In this document: in pieces, positions 14,401-27,350 of the stretch
Layout of the letters: each line of letters opens with the position of its first letter
Position numbering within the stretch: position 1 is the first letter of the stretch
Origin: Paragordius varius
Taxonomy: Eukaryota; Nematomorpha
Reading direction: 5' to 3'
Length of the DNA: 64,000 bases
Assembly: GCA_964247055.1 (NCBI GenBank)
Contig: OZ176052.1
Span: forward strand, 2,914,001-2,978,000
Position numbers and translations under genes: made by a program
The notes under the pieces: generated by a model
Database searches by the model: none
Told to the model about the DNA's origin: nothing
Seen by the model: the letters and a program-made list of their open reading frames with translations, nothing else

Positions 14401-17400
14401 CACAATCTTTGTACAGCGGACGATCTAGTTTACAACCCTCGAATACCAATATGGAAAACAACGAATCATCTACAAAGTCAATGTCAAATACTCCTCCTTC
14501 AAGTGTGGTTGTCAACATGTTATCAAACAAGAAATGGACTGCCCCTATATCTCGTCTACTATCTCCAACATCAAATTTAAATCTTTCGGCTAATATAACG
14601 GTGAATGATAAAAACGACATGAAACCACTCCATAAATATGCGCTATCTCCGTTTGCCATATCACAAGGACCGAGTGAAGTAACTTTGCTTGAAAATTTTG
14701 CCGGTTCCCTAGTCGATAAAAGTCTTGTTAAAGTTATACGGATCGCAAATGCAACTGTTTCACGTATAAATGAGGTTTCTGTTTTAGATTATATATAAAT
14801 ACCATATTTTCAACAGCATTAGCACAACAATGTGACTTAGAAAATTAAACGCGTAAAAAGTGTTAAAATCCAAACTCTAACCTGATTTTATAAATAATGA
14901 AGGCCACTGTTACGGTCCCATGAACTATCATAAGATCGCATTTAACACGTATTTGAAGAGACCATTTGTTTTATAACAAGATTTGGCTATGTTTGTGTGT
15001 CACCTCTTTACACTCTGACACTTTCTTTATATTATCAATATATTCTGTATCGATTCATGAAATTTTTGATAACTCCATAAATTAATATATTTTTCTCATT
15101 GCTTTTAGCCCATTATCCCACATTTCCCCTATGATGGTTCTTTGACCCTACCTCCCAGCATATATCAAAATTTACAACAAGGTAATGTTTCAATTCCCTT
15201 GTTATCGACTCATGTTACCAACGAATTTGCCGAAGCTTTTTTTAAACTATGTTGTGGTATTGGTATAAATGACTTTAATCAACAATTTGATGGCGGCACT
15301 AATAATGAGCGCTTGGAATCATTGCAAATGTCTAGTAGTTTTGTTTGGTTCATACTACCTCTCATATCCTTTGATCCACAAATCTGTTTAAAAACTTTCA
15401 TCAACCAGATATTACAGATTAATTCCAGTGATGATTATGATGATAATAAAAATTCTCAAATTACGGTTATTTCTAATGTGGAATTAGCTACAAGTAATGT
15501 GGTTAATATATTTGGTGTAAAATAACTGTTATATTGTGCTTAAAAATGGGATTTTTTTGTTATACATATATATATAATTTTTTTTAATTAGATTATATTA
15601 TTATAAATTACGATATATGCTTAAACACAGCTTATCTATGTAGGGATGGAACAATTGGCCAGAAATATACCCATTATTACTGCGTGGTAAGGATTTACAC
15701 TGTAATTTTTGCGATTTTAAAATGATATAAAACATTAGTATTAAGTTGTCCTGCCAGATCATTTATTTTAATAAGATTCATATTCAGGGCATTATTAATG
15801 AAATATTTAATAAATTATTACCTATATTTGAAGTAAAACAATTTTATATATTTTGTTCAAATCTAAATATTTACCTAGGAATAATTAAGCTATTAGTTTT
15901 TCTAAAATGGCAGAACGTAATAAGTAAAAAAATACCGTAATATGCTATGCATTCGCAATTTAATACCTCCATATATATATGTATTCAGATAAATAATTTA
16001 TTTCTTTTTTTAAGTTTAGGGCCATCTGAATACAATATAAGTCCATCAAAGTTACACACGAATAAAGAAGCTATGAAAAAAACATTTCGGGACAATAATT
16101 TGAGCCAAATTCTCGGGATTGATTTGCAAAAGGCTATTAGAGGTTGTTATAATTATTTTTCTTAGTACTGTCAAGTATACCATTTACAATTCAAATTCAT
16201 CCTTTAACAATTCAAATCCTCTCTTGAACAATCAAATTCACCCTAAAAATATATTATGTGTTTTCGGGATAGTATAACTCATCAATGATATGAAATATAT
16301 CTTAATGGCATAATTTATTATTTTTTCAGTATTATTTAATTTTAAATAATCTTTTCTAAAAATATAAAAGAATATAAGTAATTTTTAATCTTAAAAAACA
16401 CTTAATTTATTTTAGGGTGAATTTGAAGTGTTTAAGGGGTGAATTTGAACTGTATGTAAAATATGATTCTAATATTTTTATATTTAAAAGAAACGTTAAT
16501 AGAAGACACCCGGAATATTAGTTTGAAAGATTCCACGACAAAATCAGAAAACATGGCTCTGACCTTTGAAAAATTAACCAAAATTACACCTTTTTTAAAT
16601 CGAAATCATGATACAATTGACGTAAAAATGCCTAAATTTGAACACACTGTAAATGATATGGATTTCAATGAAGATTTTAATATGAGTATTGGTAAATGAA
16701 TAATATTATATATTTTATCACTTATACGATTAATATGAATTATTTTTTAAAACTTAGATAATGTGATTAAAGCTGTTGAATTATCCAAAGAATATGTGGA
16801 TTATCATAAAAACATGTACAGATTGTTAGAAAATGGGGTAACATACTAAATTATTTGCCAAAAATTGTTTATTTCTTTTTTATATATAAAAAATATTTTT
16901 TAGGATCGTACCTTTCTATTCGATCCCATGAATGAAGATAATGCAATGATGGGTATACAATTTAATCATTAAATTTTTATATAGAATTTTTGCTCTTTTT
17001 AAATACCATATTTCAGTCAAACGCAACATTGTTTCAAGCAAACGCAACATTTTTAATCCGTTGCGATAAAAAATGTTGCGTTTGGTTGAAAAGTGTTGCT
17101 TTTGAATTAAAAATGGTATATCATTATAAGAGATTCTTGTTTTATTTTACGCTAAAAATTGACTACAGTCAAACCTATTTTGTCAACCCGCAAAATTTTT
17201 AACTATATCATTAGTCTATTATTTATAAAACGGATCAAATATTAAAAATGGATTCGTGCGGATAAAAATTAAATATTTTTGGCTATATGTGCGTTTGAAC
17301 TCAGGGATGTCCAATATGCCGCCCTCTGATATATATGTGAAGCCCATGAATTTACAAAATTATACTATATTAGTTAAATTGTTATTTTTTAAACAATTTG

Positions 17401-18005
17401 TATAGGTTTAAATACTTATAACGAGCTAGAAAAAATTGTTTGCATTTTATCCATTTGTGTCGAACACCTCTGATTTAAATATCATTCATAAAAATGATAA
17501 AATTTAAGGAATAATTATAATCATAACATTAAATTATACACAGATAATCCAAGAGTATCTACAAATTCAATTGTCCCACAAATCCAAATAAACCCATTAG
17601 CATTAAAACGTATTTGGGATCCCAAGCTTATGAATCGATGGCATAACACTAATCATCCCTTTATTCTCTTATCTTTCATGATAACATTTCTAGTCGAATT
17701 TAATGTAAGGAAATAAAAACGTGCAGTTAATAATATTTTTACCGATAGGAATTGCCGGGGTGTTACCTATGATTGAGAAAGAAAATTATATTTTTATTTT
17801 TGTAAACTGGTTAATTTTAAACAGCCATAATAGATACATGAAAAAATATACCGTATGTGGATTTTTTAAAATGTTTATTAAATATTGTATCATTTTAAAT
17901 TTTTCCTATTTAGCTATAATTATAAACATTTTTTTCAGAATTGTCCAAAAATATGCTTTTGGTTTAAAGTATGTCCTTTTAACGCTTAAGATAAATGTTT
18001 TTTAA

Positions 18006-18051
<46 letters not shown>

Positions 18052-18968
18052 ATATATATATATATTGCATAATTTTACGAATATTTATTATGTAATTTGC
18101 AATGTTATCAATCTTTTCACTCACCTTATTCATTTCTGTCTCATGTAATTTTTTATTTTTATAATTATTTAGCATGATTTACAAACAGCATGCCATATCC
18201 TGATATTGTGCGGATCGGGTTTTTTGCAACATTTAAATCGAATACGTGTTGCCCATTGGTTTGGGATGTATATTGGTTAATTTATTATCATCTTTTAATT
18301 TTGATTTTAGTTTTCCTAAGAAATTTAACATATATTTGGCCTTCTTTTTTCAAAACTCATTAACCAAAATTTGTTTTAAACAGGTCAACTTCGTCAACAA
18401 AAACTTTTTTGTCGCGCAAACAATGTCATAAAATCAGCACCATTAGAAGAAATTAATGCGATTAATCGGACTTCAACATACTATGCCTCTAAGAAGGGCC
18501 GTAGGAAATATATATGTGCTGTATGGTAAGTTTTTTTACAATTTTGTAGTTGTAATATAAAATTTTAAACATGATAAAACAAAAAAGAAGACTATATATA
18601 AATTTTTTAATAAAATAACAATAAAACTTTAATTTTATATAATATTTCTTTGAGGTACAGAAATAAGGAATATATGATTTTTTATTAAAACTTATACTCT
18701 TCTTTGTTTTATTATCATTTTATATTTTACATTAAAGTTTAAATTAAGATTTGGAATTTATTTTGTGAAATCGTGTATACATTATAAAAAATTTGTTTGT
18801 ATTAAAAACTGTAGTATTTTTTTAATTTTTAGTGAACTTCCAGTCAACACCCTATTTATATCATGCTCAGAGTGCTTACATGGTGGTCATTTTGCACATT
18901 ACAAATCTTGGTTTAAAGCAAACCGTTTTTGTCCAACTGGGTGTGGACACGAATGTTTATGCAATTGA
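11474..18968 (+). CDS. WDR24: WDR24, GATOR2 subunit (15 exons)
   Basis: GATOR2 component that relays amino-acid sufficiency to mTORC1 at the lysosome. Exons: 11474-11904, 11992-12208, 12667-12916, 13164-13982, 14389-14774, 15109-15516, 15644-15686, 16020-16142, 16503-16691, 16758-16837, 16904-16952, 17544-17704, 18173-18275, 18384-18525, 18833-18968; phases agree throughout. The N-terminal half is a WD40 propeller (GCTDISWNPEQ, LILWDMEK, GSQDGSMKCFDIRNQ, SVRDVNFNPH, IQLWDLRAP, AHNGPAFSCEWYP). A long low-complexity linker follows, then an alpha-solenoid (HDLQTACHILILCG). The C-terminus is the family's zinc-binding RING-like module: CAVCELP, CSECLHGGHFAHYKSWF, CPTGCGHECLC. I start at the ATG at 11474; the upstream GTG is not needed. 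Exon 4's donor (ACAA|GTTTTA) and the exon 6/7 junction are the least certain. WDR59 is the nearest alternative but fits the HGGH tail and repeat order less well. Confidence 0.9.
16177..16462. mobile_element. ACCAT-type MITE, family A, in WDR24 intron 8
   Basis: Left end ATACCATTTACAATTCAAAT, right end TTTGAACTGTATGTAAAAT. It lies between WDR24 exons 8 and 9, 34 bp after the donor and about 40 bp before the acceptor, so it makes up most of that intron. Confidence 0.75.
17001..17121. mobile_element. Short ACCAT-type MITE, family C
   Basis: About 120 bp bounded by ATACCATATTTCAGTCAAAC and AAATGGTAT, with inverted copies of CAAACGCAACATT/AATGTTGCGTTTGG at both ends. A fragment of the same family (AATGTTGCGTTTGGTTAATG) lies at about 4500-4545 in synaptojanin. 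It is in a WDR24 intron. Confidence 0.65.
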
Positions 18969-19511
18969 AGAAGCATTCAACAACTGGGGATCTAATTTAA
19001 AAAGCGAATTAATTATAGTTGTTAATATATATTATATCGTTATAAATTAAACCATATAATAGATTGTAATTTGTATAGCTTTTTACAAATGTACATATAG
19101 ATATCTAATAGTGTATTATTTTTTTATTCCGTTTTTATCTGCTAATACTGCTACCCGTTTGTATTAATTGATTGGGGATATACAGCCTAAACATCAGTTA
19201 ATTAATCCGAAATACTAATATCATTACTAAAGCATTAATGCAATTATCGAAATGGATGAGTTAAAAAGAAAAAAATATTTATCTGAAACTATTAAAATCG
19301 AGAAATTCTATTTTTTGCACATTACAATAGAGAAGGGCGTGTCAGCAAATGATACGGGTTACAATTATAACTAACGCAAAAAAATATTTACTATGGTTTC
19401 ATAGTCATAAAAATTATTTAACCTAAGTAATTCAAACCAAAAATAATGCATTTATGCACTAAAAGATTTTTCTTTTATTAACATTTATCACTATATTAAA
19501 AATATCAATTA

Positions 19512-19668
19512 CAGTTGCATTTTAATGGTGGCTTATTCCACACTATAGTTGAGCAATTTGCAACACATTAGTTTATGGAAAAAAAAGAAAGGAAAAAATT
19601 GTTTATTCAACATTTTGTTGTTTTTACCATAAATGTGAAATTAGCAACCATTAAAATGCATACAGTAA
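19512..19668. mobile_element. Mariner-like MITE, TA target
   Basis: Short element with terminal inverted repeats around GCATTTTAATGGT. The left end reads TACAGTTGCATTTTAATGG and the right end is the inverse, ending CCATTAAAATGCATACAGTA. TA flanks both ends. Subterminal TTGCAAC and ACACTATAGTT also occur in the palindrome at 38193-38642, so the two share ends. Confidence 0.6.
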
Positions 19669-19761
19669 TCGCGTTTAAATAAGATTCTAGCCGTATATAA
19701 ATAATAGGTATAATTTTAATACATCAACTTTTCCTTAAAATTCAATGTGAAAATCTATATG

Positions 19762-20545
19762 TACACTTTGTGCAAAAAAAGAGGGTTACTTTTTTATAAG
19801 ATAGCTTATGACCAGCGAATTCATTTGCCACAAAAATTGTTGACGACCTATCGGGCAAAAAGTCAAATTAAGGAAAGTTGAGATATTATGTATTTGATTA
19901 TTTTAGGAGATATATTTAACATATAAATAGCCTAGAATCATATAGTTAGGGTTTCTATATAATCTCAGTTCAAAAGATAGCGTTTTTCTTTTAATAGACA
20001 AAAAAATTAATGAAACTATATGATATAATTTTTTCAATTATTTATAGCTAAACTCACTATTAATCTTAATATTCATATTTTATTCAGTAAAAAAATTATA
20101 TATCAAAAAACTAATATTGTTTTTTAGCTCTTCATTTTTTGTCTGGTTAATGAGTGTATAAAAATGTATACTGTTTTTTATTTTGGAATCTTTCATGAGT
20201 GGGAATCATAAAGTATATAATTAATGTAAAATGGGATTCAAAAGCAGTGAAATATTAACCAACAAACATTACAAATTCCTGTAACAAATTTGTTTTAAGA
20301 CAAATTAATATATTTACTGGGATAGGAAGGGATATTTGGTTGATTTTCACTATTTGCGAATCCTATTTTGTATTAATTTATTAACTTTATGATACCCACT
20401 TATGTAAAAATTTAAAAAGAAACATAAATTTTTTATACAAACCAGATGACAAAAAATGAAAAAATAAAAACACCATTTTTTATTTTTATATAGTTCTGAA
20501 TAAAATATGAATGTTAAAGTTTTAATGGTGTTTTGTAAAATTTAT
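19762..20545. repeat. Foldback repeat family F, truncated copy
   Basis: Begins TTTGTGCAAAAAAAGAGGGT and shares with 22261-25677 the phrases ATAAATAGCCTAGAATCATA, CATATAGTTAGGGTTTCTAT, TTTGTCTGGTTAATGAGTG and the inverted AACCAGATGACAAAAAATGA. The right arm stops early, so this copy is decayed or 3'-truncated. Confidence 0.65.
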
Positions 20546-22260
20546 CGTTTGTATTGTTAGTAAAATAGAAATTATAATTTATAAGTTGAATAAAAAAATA
20601 TTTTTGCAAAAATTTAAAAAAAAGCTTTAACACTCGCCTTCCTAGGCTGACAAGAGAATAGTGTAATATTTTGTGATTATAATAAATTTATATGCCGACA
20701 TCTTTATTACTAATCTTCATATGACGAATTTTAACATTATTATAGTGTGAAGATAACATTTATAGTTACCTGATTTAAAATTAATATAATAATTTATATT
20801 TAAAAATATTATACGCCATCTTGTTAATAAAATAGTTAAATAAAAATTTTGTTACTTAAAATATTTTTAAATATGCTGATTGTACTCACTACGTTATGTT
20901 TTGTGGTCAACTTTTTAAATTCTTTAATTTCTTGATAAAGTGGCATGGATCTTCATAATGTGAACAATAGAAATTAAACTTCATAAAAGAGAAATTGCAT
21001 AAATAGCAAAATGTGGCAAGTTATCAGACTTTTGGCTGTATTTTTCATTCATTTTAATTTTATCATATATATTTATAGTTTTAGAAACTTACACTAAAAG
21101 GCCAAATAAAGCTTTGATAGATTCATATAAGCATTTTTAGGTTTTTTTTTAATTTTGAAATGTAATCACAAATTTACTAAGATAATTTAAGTCGTGTTAT
21201 GAAAATATATCTTAATTTTGTTGAATGAAGCCTTTATTTTTAAGCTCGTCTAAGAATCGCCGTCTGCGAGCGAATCCGACCTATTTCAGTTGAAAATTTC
21301 AAAGTTTTATATTGACTTTTGATTTCTCAAAAAATAACGGATGTCATGTTGCAATACCACAAGGTAGGTAAGAACATTCGGAACACTTTGCCGTTAAACA
21401 AAAATTAATACAAAATTTAGTGAAACACAAATATTATTAAACTTTCTCCAAGGCCTATGATAATTTCTTAATATTAATATACGCTTCTTGTATAATATAC
21501 TGAATAATTAATTTTTTACTTCGGTCAAAGTTCTAGCCAAAATACTAATGATCAATTGTTTGTCATTTTCGTTTTTGCATATATTTCTCTTATATGGCGT
21601 TTACTCATTTTTTCAGAAAAATGCTAAAAAGATATGAATTATAATAAGAATTAAAACGCATGGTTATATTGCGATTGTACCGTGTGCAATAACGTTGGAA
21701 AATATATATTATATCTAAGTTTATTATTACATAAAATACTAAAAAAAGACTAGGAGATTTTGGCCATACCTTGTCCACCTTATACATAGGGTACTTTAAA
21801 TCGGACTTTTAGCACTATCTAATTAACATTTTTAACTGCTAATTATACTCACTCTTTAAAGGTTCTATTTTTTGGGATACAGCCTTAAATTAAGAAGTGA
21901 ACCCCCTATAAGTCTAATTTTGTCACCAAATAGATGTCATAATTATGAAGATTTAATATTATTGAATAATAATTATCAAATACAAATAAATCAATTTTAT
22001 AATTTTTTAAAATGTTCATGATGTATTTGCCATGCATTTTGCACACAATCAGGTCATTTTAAGTTCTATTTTGGAATCAAAGCTAGGTTTGTTTTGTTTT
22101 TGAATATGTGATATGGATGGCCTTTAAAATATTTTGATTGGTTTAATTTCGCAAAAAGCCATGCGCAAAAAAAAATTTATTTATACTAAATTTTGAAATA
22201 ATAGAAAGATGCTTAAATCGCTTGAATAATTATAAAACATTTTGTAAATGGGTAGTAGGT

Positions 22261-25200
22261 ATATATATATTGTGTGCAAAAAAGAGGGTCATTTTGATGT
22301 AACAAAAAATTTTTTTTCATGTGATAGATTATAACGAGCTAATTCATTTCCCGCATTTTTATTTGTTAACAACCTAGTTTTGAAATATTCAAAGAAAATC
22401 AAAATTGGGCAAACAGTGAAAATTAAGGTTAATTGAGGATAATTGAAAAAATAATGATAAAGTTTGAGATATTATGGTTTATTATCATTTATGGATATAT
22501 TTTCAATATATAAATAGCCTAAAATCATATAGTTAGGGTTTCTATAAAATTTCAAGTCAAAAGATGGCGTTTTTCTTTTATCACACTTTAAAGACAAAAA
22601 AATTTAATGAAACTATATTAAAATAATTTTTTTTAATTATTTATTACCTAAACTCACTATTATAATCTTAACACTCATATTTTATTCATAAAAAACTTAT
22701 ATATCAAAACCAAAAATATTGTTTTTAATTTTTATATTTTTTGTCATCTGGTTTATGAGTGTATAAAAAATTCATACTGTTTTATTTGGAATCTTACATG
22801 AGTTGGTATGGTTTAATATTTAATTTATGCAAAATAGAATTTAAAAGTAGTGATATATCAACCAACAACCCTTACAAATACCTACAAAAATACTAATTTG
22901 TCTTAAAACGAATTGTTATAGGGATTTGTAAGGATTAACAGTTGTTAAAATCCGTAATATAACGACAAAGGATAATTAAATATAATTAAATAAAATTATA
23001 AATAAAAATTATAAACGATATGTGAAACCCTTCGTCAATAGTAATCGCAGACTAGTTTCGTGCTTGTTAGCACTCATCAGTACGACACAACTATTTGACT
23101 TGGGGTTTTTTACATATCGATTTCGTACATATATCCAACTTTGCAATTTTGGTATAAATGCAGTTGGTTATACGAATTTAAATTAAATTTTAATGTAATT
23201 TATGAAAATTAAACTGAATTTCTATTTATCCTTTATCGTTATATTACAGATTTTAACAACTGTTAATACAAAACATAATCAATCCGTTAATTACCATTAC
23301 AATATCATATTTGTAAGGATTGTTGCTTGATATTCCACTACTTTAATTCCTATTTTAAAATTATATATTTAATAATCTAATGTAAGATTCCAAAATAAAA
23401 CATATAAATTTTTATACACATAAACCAGATAACAAAAAATGCAAAAATTAAAAACAATATTTTTGGTTTTATATTAATAGATAAGTTTTTTATACTGAAT
23501 AAAATATGAAGTTAAGATTGTAATAGTGAGTTTAGGCAGTAAATAATTAAAAAAACTTATTTTAATGTAGTGTCATTTAAAAAAAATTGGCTTTTAAGTG
23601 TGTTAAAAAACGCCAACTTATGAGGTGAATTATAGAAACCCTAACTATATGATTTTAGGCCATTTATATATTGAAAATATATCCTTAAATGTTAATAAAC
23701 CATAATATCTCAAATTTTATCATTATTTTTTGAATTATCCTTAATTTACCTTGTTCAATTTCGATTTTCTCTCAATATACCATTTGAAGAGTGTCCTTAA
23801 ACATTTCAAGTTGCTCCTTGAACATTTAAATTTTTACCTTGAACACTTCAAGTTGGTCCTTTAACTTTTTTCTTTGGTTTTTATCTTTTTCCATAATATC
23901 GTATATTATTCATTTACTTTATTGTTTTTAACCTATTTTCTATCATATTAGATAAATTTTAAATCATTATCTTTTAATCATTCAGAAACCGGATATCTTA
24001 ATTAACTTCTAAATTTTGGATATTTTAACATGTATTTAAAAAATATATAATTTTTCTGGGATTTTTCATTAAAATTTTAAAAGTTAATTTTTTGTAAATT
24101 AAAAAATAGTTTGAAACAATAAAGTGGTTTTTGAATAATTTTATTTTTAAATAAATAAATATATAATAAATAAAGAATATTAGGTTAAAAATTAACAATA
24201 AAAAAATAAATGCAAAAATTATGATTATATCGAAATTGAAATTTTAAGAACCAACTTGAAGTGTTCAAGGACAAACTTGAGGTGTTTAAAGACCCACTTG
24301 AAGTGTTCAAGGGCCAACTTGAAATGTTCAAGGACCAAGTTGAAATGTTCAAGGACCAACTTGAAGTGTTCAAGGACACTCTTGAAGTGCTAATGGTATA
24401 TTTCAAAAACTAGGTTGTCAACAAATAAAAATTTTTGCGGCAAATGAATACGCTGATCAAAAAATATCTCATGAAATAAAAATTTTTAACAAAATATTTT
24501 TTCTCATGAGATAGCCCATGATCAGCGTTTCATTTGACGCAAAATATTTTATTTCTTCACGACCTATTTTCGAAATATTGAGAGAAATCGAAATTGGGCA
24601 AAAAGAAGGTAATTAAGGATAATTCAAAAAATAATGATAAAATTTGAGATACTATGGTTTATTATCATTTAAGGAGATATTTTCAATATATAAATAGCCT
24701 GAAATCATATAGTTAGGGTTTCTATAAAATTTCAGCTCAAAAGATATCTTTTAATAAACTTAAAAAACAAAATATTTAAAACTATATTAATATATTTTTT
24801 TCGATTCCCGACTAGCTAAACTTACAATTAATCTTAACATTCATATTTTATTCAGAAAAAAAACTTTATATCAAAAAACTAAAAAAATTGTTTTTTATCA
24901 TTCCATTTTTGTCATCTGGTTTATGAGTGTATAAAAAACTTATACAGTTTTATTTTGGAATCTTACATAAGTGGGAATCACAAAGTATATATGCAAAATA
25001 GGATTTAAAAGTAGTGGAATATTAACAAACAATCCTTACAATCCCTGTAACAAGTTTATTTTAACACAAATTAATATTTTTATAGGGATATGTACGGATT
25101 GGTTGATTTTCCACTACTTGTAAATTTTATTTTGTATTAATTTATTTTTTAATTTCTCATGTGAAATTACAAAATAAAACAGTATTTTTTTTAACCAGGT

Positions 25201-25677
25201 GACAAAAAAAATGAGAAAAATAAAAAACAATATTTTTAATTTTATTTTGATATATAAGTTTTTTTTACTGATTAAAATATGAATGTTAAGATTTTAATAG
25301 TGAGTTTAACCAGTAAATATTTAAAAAAATTATCTTAATATAGTCTCATAAAAAAATTTTGGGCTTAAGTATGTTAAAAAAACTCCACTTTTAAACTGAT
25401 TTTATAGATCCTAACTATATGATTTTATGCTATTTATAAATTGAAAATTCCTAAAATGATACTAAACCACAATATCTAAACTTTTATCATTATTTTTTGA
25501 ATTACCCCTAACTATCTTTAATTTTTACTTTTTGCCCTTAGATTTTCTCTTATCAAAAACTAGGTCGTAAACAAATTAAAATTGCAGCAAATTAATACGC
25601 TGGTCATAAGCTTTCCCATTAAAAAAAATTATTTTGTTAAAAATTTTTTTGAACACAATATATATTAAATATATATT
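22261..25677. repeat. Composite foldback block, two palindromes back to back
   Basis: Two long inverted-repeat units of family F lie next to each other. The arms run about 22261-22960 and 23245-24490 for the first unit, and about 24490-25080 and 25080-25677 for the second. The outer ends mirror one another (ATATATTGTGTGCAAAAAA on the left, TTTTTTTGAACACAATATAT on the right). Each arm contains TTAGGGTTTCTATAAAATTT or its complement. Near each centre are inverted copies of ATCCTTACAAATCCCTGTAA-like sequence. A family-B MITE interrupts the second arm at 23776-24400. No transposase ORF was seen. Confidence 0.75.
23776..24400. mobile_element. ACCAT-type MITE, family B
   Basis: Bounded by ATACCATTTGAAGAGTGTCC and its inverse ending CTAATGGTATA. 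Both ends carry inverted tandem copies of a 21-nt unit based on TTCAAGTTGGTCCTTGAACA. The middle is A+T-rich and non-coding. It is inserted in an arm of the foldback block, whose sequence resumes on the other side (CTCAATAT then TTTCAAAAACTAGG). Confidence 0.8.
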
Positions 25678-25892
25678 TATATTGTAAAAAAAAATATCAT
25701 AAAAAACAGAGATCAACATGACGTTAATATTAAATATTACTAATATTGTTAACAAGCATTCCTAAAAAACTAATAGAAATCCATTAATATATAAAAAAAT
25801 AATCTGAAATTCTAATTAAAAGAAATTTGTATAATGTAATTAAAAGTATTTAACAACAATGATTTCATTATTTTTTAAAGCAACTAACAAGA

Positions 25893-27227
25893 ATGGACTC
25901 ATTTGAAGATTTGAATTTGGATTTATTGCGATCGAAAAATTTTACGCGGTGTATTAATTTTAGCTCTATTATATTGCATGACACACCGTTAAAACAATTT
26001 AATCGAATATCATCCATCATTTTATGCTTACTTGGTGTAATAGGAAATTCCATGGGTCTAATAATTGCCTCCTATCGAAGCAAACACAAAATGACTCCAT
26101 TAAATGAGGTTTGCAATAACACCCCCGAAAGTAAAAATGCCTATCCGTTACGCATTTCGTTTAAATTGAGATCGTCTATGCGTCAACTTAGATTAACGGG
26201 TTTACCCAACAACCAATACGTATTATTTCTATTCTATGCCGTAAACATTGTAAATTCCCTACTCCTAATCCCTTACCCTATCTTTAAAACTGTAAGGTCA
26301 GAAAAACTGACATTACTTTTGTGGGATAATTGGAGTTGGTCTTACTATATGTCTCACATTCATTTCATCGTGTCCAAAAGTTTGGTTAGTTTTGGGTTTT
26401 TGCTTTACATCATATTCTTTGCAAACCAATTCTTAATCATATACGTTCCGTATAGATATAATACGTATGTTACACGGACCCGAATTAATGTATGTGTGAC
26501 AATAGTGTTGCTATATTGCATAGCTTGGCAAATACCATTGTATTTTTGGTCTGAACCCGTTCGAATCAATGTTTGCTTATACAAAACCAACAACAACAGC
26601 AATCAGTTTGAAACCAAATCCATATGGTATCAACATCTAGTATATGATGAACACATCCTATCCTGGATGAAATATTATAGCTTGTTTAGGGAACTTTTTG
26701 TTCTCATTATTCCTTTCACGTGGTTAATTGCTATGCAATCGTTGTTATTGAATTATACGTCTGAAAAGTTACGGCATTATCAACGTTTTCATTTACGAAA
26801 ACGATTCAAATCGATTTTCCCCAAAGTACAAGCGGATGACAGGGGGACTTCTATCGTATGTAATGCAAGTTCAATGACTCCTTCGTTACTTGAAGAAATT
26901 AGGAAAAGTTTGGTAAATGATAGATTATATCGTAAGAATTTGAGTAGTAACAAAGAAATATCCAAAACTATACTCATATTGTCGGTCGAATTTATATTTT
27001 TGCTTTTTCCCTTGTCAGCCTTTGAAGCTGTATGGTATTTTGTTATAAAAACGCCTGAAAAACATAAAAACGTTTTAAATATCTATATATTCACCATATT
27101 ATTGGAGCACATCTATATTACATGCTCTTTTTACATCAATTATACGTTTAATCCTTTATATAGAAAATTTATTAAAGATAGATTTATTATCCTAATTAAT
27201 CAGGTAATATTTAGAAGATCTATTTAA
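25893..27227 (+). CDS. Rhodopsin-like 7TM receptor (orphan, intronless)
   Basis: Single-exon 444-residue protein with seven hydrophobic spans, probably a peptide-receptor-type class A GPCR at the plasma membrane. TM1 (about residues 40-60) carries the GNSMG motif at the usual Asn. TM2 is near residues 108-125, TM3 about 165-185, TM4 about 195-215, TM5 about 265-285, TM6 about 350-375 and TM7 about 390-412. TM7 ends NPLYRKF, a form of NPxxY. The DRY position at the end of TM3 reads close to FLIIYVPYRY, so the canonical Asp-Arg-Tyr is missing. Residues 1-35 contain an N-glycosylation site (NFT). Family candidates are FMRFamide-type or other invertebrate neuropeptide receptors; the ligand cannot be assigned. 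Its 3' end converges on the SZT2-like gene with a 123-bp gap. Confidence 0.8.
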   Translation: MDSFEDLNLDLLRSKNFTRCINFSSIILHDTPLKQFNRISSIILCLLGVIGNSMGLIIASYRSKHKMTPLNEVCNNTPESKNAYPLRISFKLRSSMRQLRLTGLPNNQYVLFLFYAVNIVNSLLLIPYPIFKTVRSEKLTLLLWDNWSWSYYMSHIHFIVSKSLVSFGFLLYIIFFANQFLIIYVPYRYNTYVTRTRINVCVTIVLLYCIAWQIPLYFWSEPVRINVCLYKTNNNSNQFETKSIWYQHLVYDEHILSWMKYYSLFRELFVLIIPFTWLIAMQSLLLNYTSEKLRHYQRFHLRKRFKSIFPKVQADDRGTSIVCNASSMTPSLLEEIRKSLVNDRLYRKNLSSNKEISKTILILSVEFIFLLFPLSAFEAVWYFVIKTPEKHKNVLNIYIFTILLEHIYITCSFYINYTFNPLYRKFIKDRFIILINQVIFRRSI

Positions 27228-27294
27228 TTCCGACAATGTATGTAATCTTACCGTTTTTATTTTGTAATAGTGTTGTATCATCATTTCAAACAAA

Positions 27295-27300
27295 AATAAA
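27295..27300 (+). terminator. Candidate poly(A) signal of the GPCR gene
   Basis: AATAAA 67 nt after the GPCR stop codon and before the converging SZT2-like 3' end. Confidence 0.5.
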
Positions 27301-27350
27301 TTTAAAACTATTTTTAAATACAAATATATATATATAAATTAGAAAACATA

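Larger units (their letters stand above)
18969..25892. other. Gene-free 6.9-kb stretch, repeat-rich
   Basis: No exon with homology was recognised between WDR24 and the GPCR. It contains a short mariner-like MITE at 19512-19668, a truncated foldback repeat at about 19762-20545, about 1.7 kb of plain A+T-rich DNA (20546-22260) with a slightly GC-richer patch near 21245-21290, and the composite foldback block 22261-25677. Minus-strand C-terminal exons of the SZT2-like gene could in principle lie here, but I found none. Confidence 0.6.

Noticed and set aside
24185-24406. Ser/Leu/Thr repeat open frame on the minus strand
   Set aside because: It is the 21-nt minisatellite of a family-B MITE.
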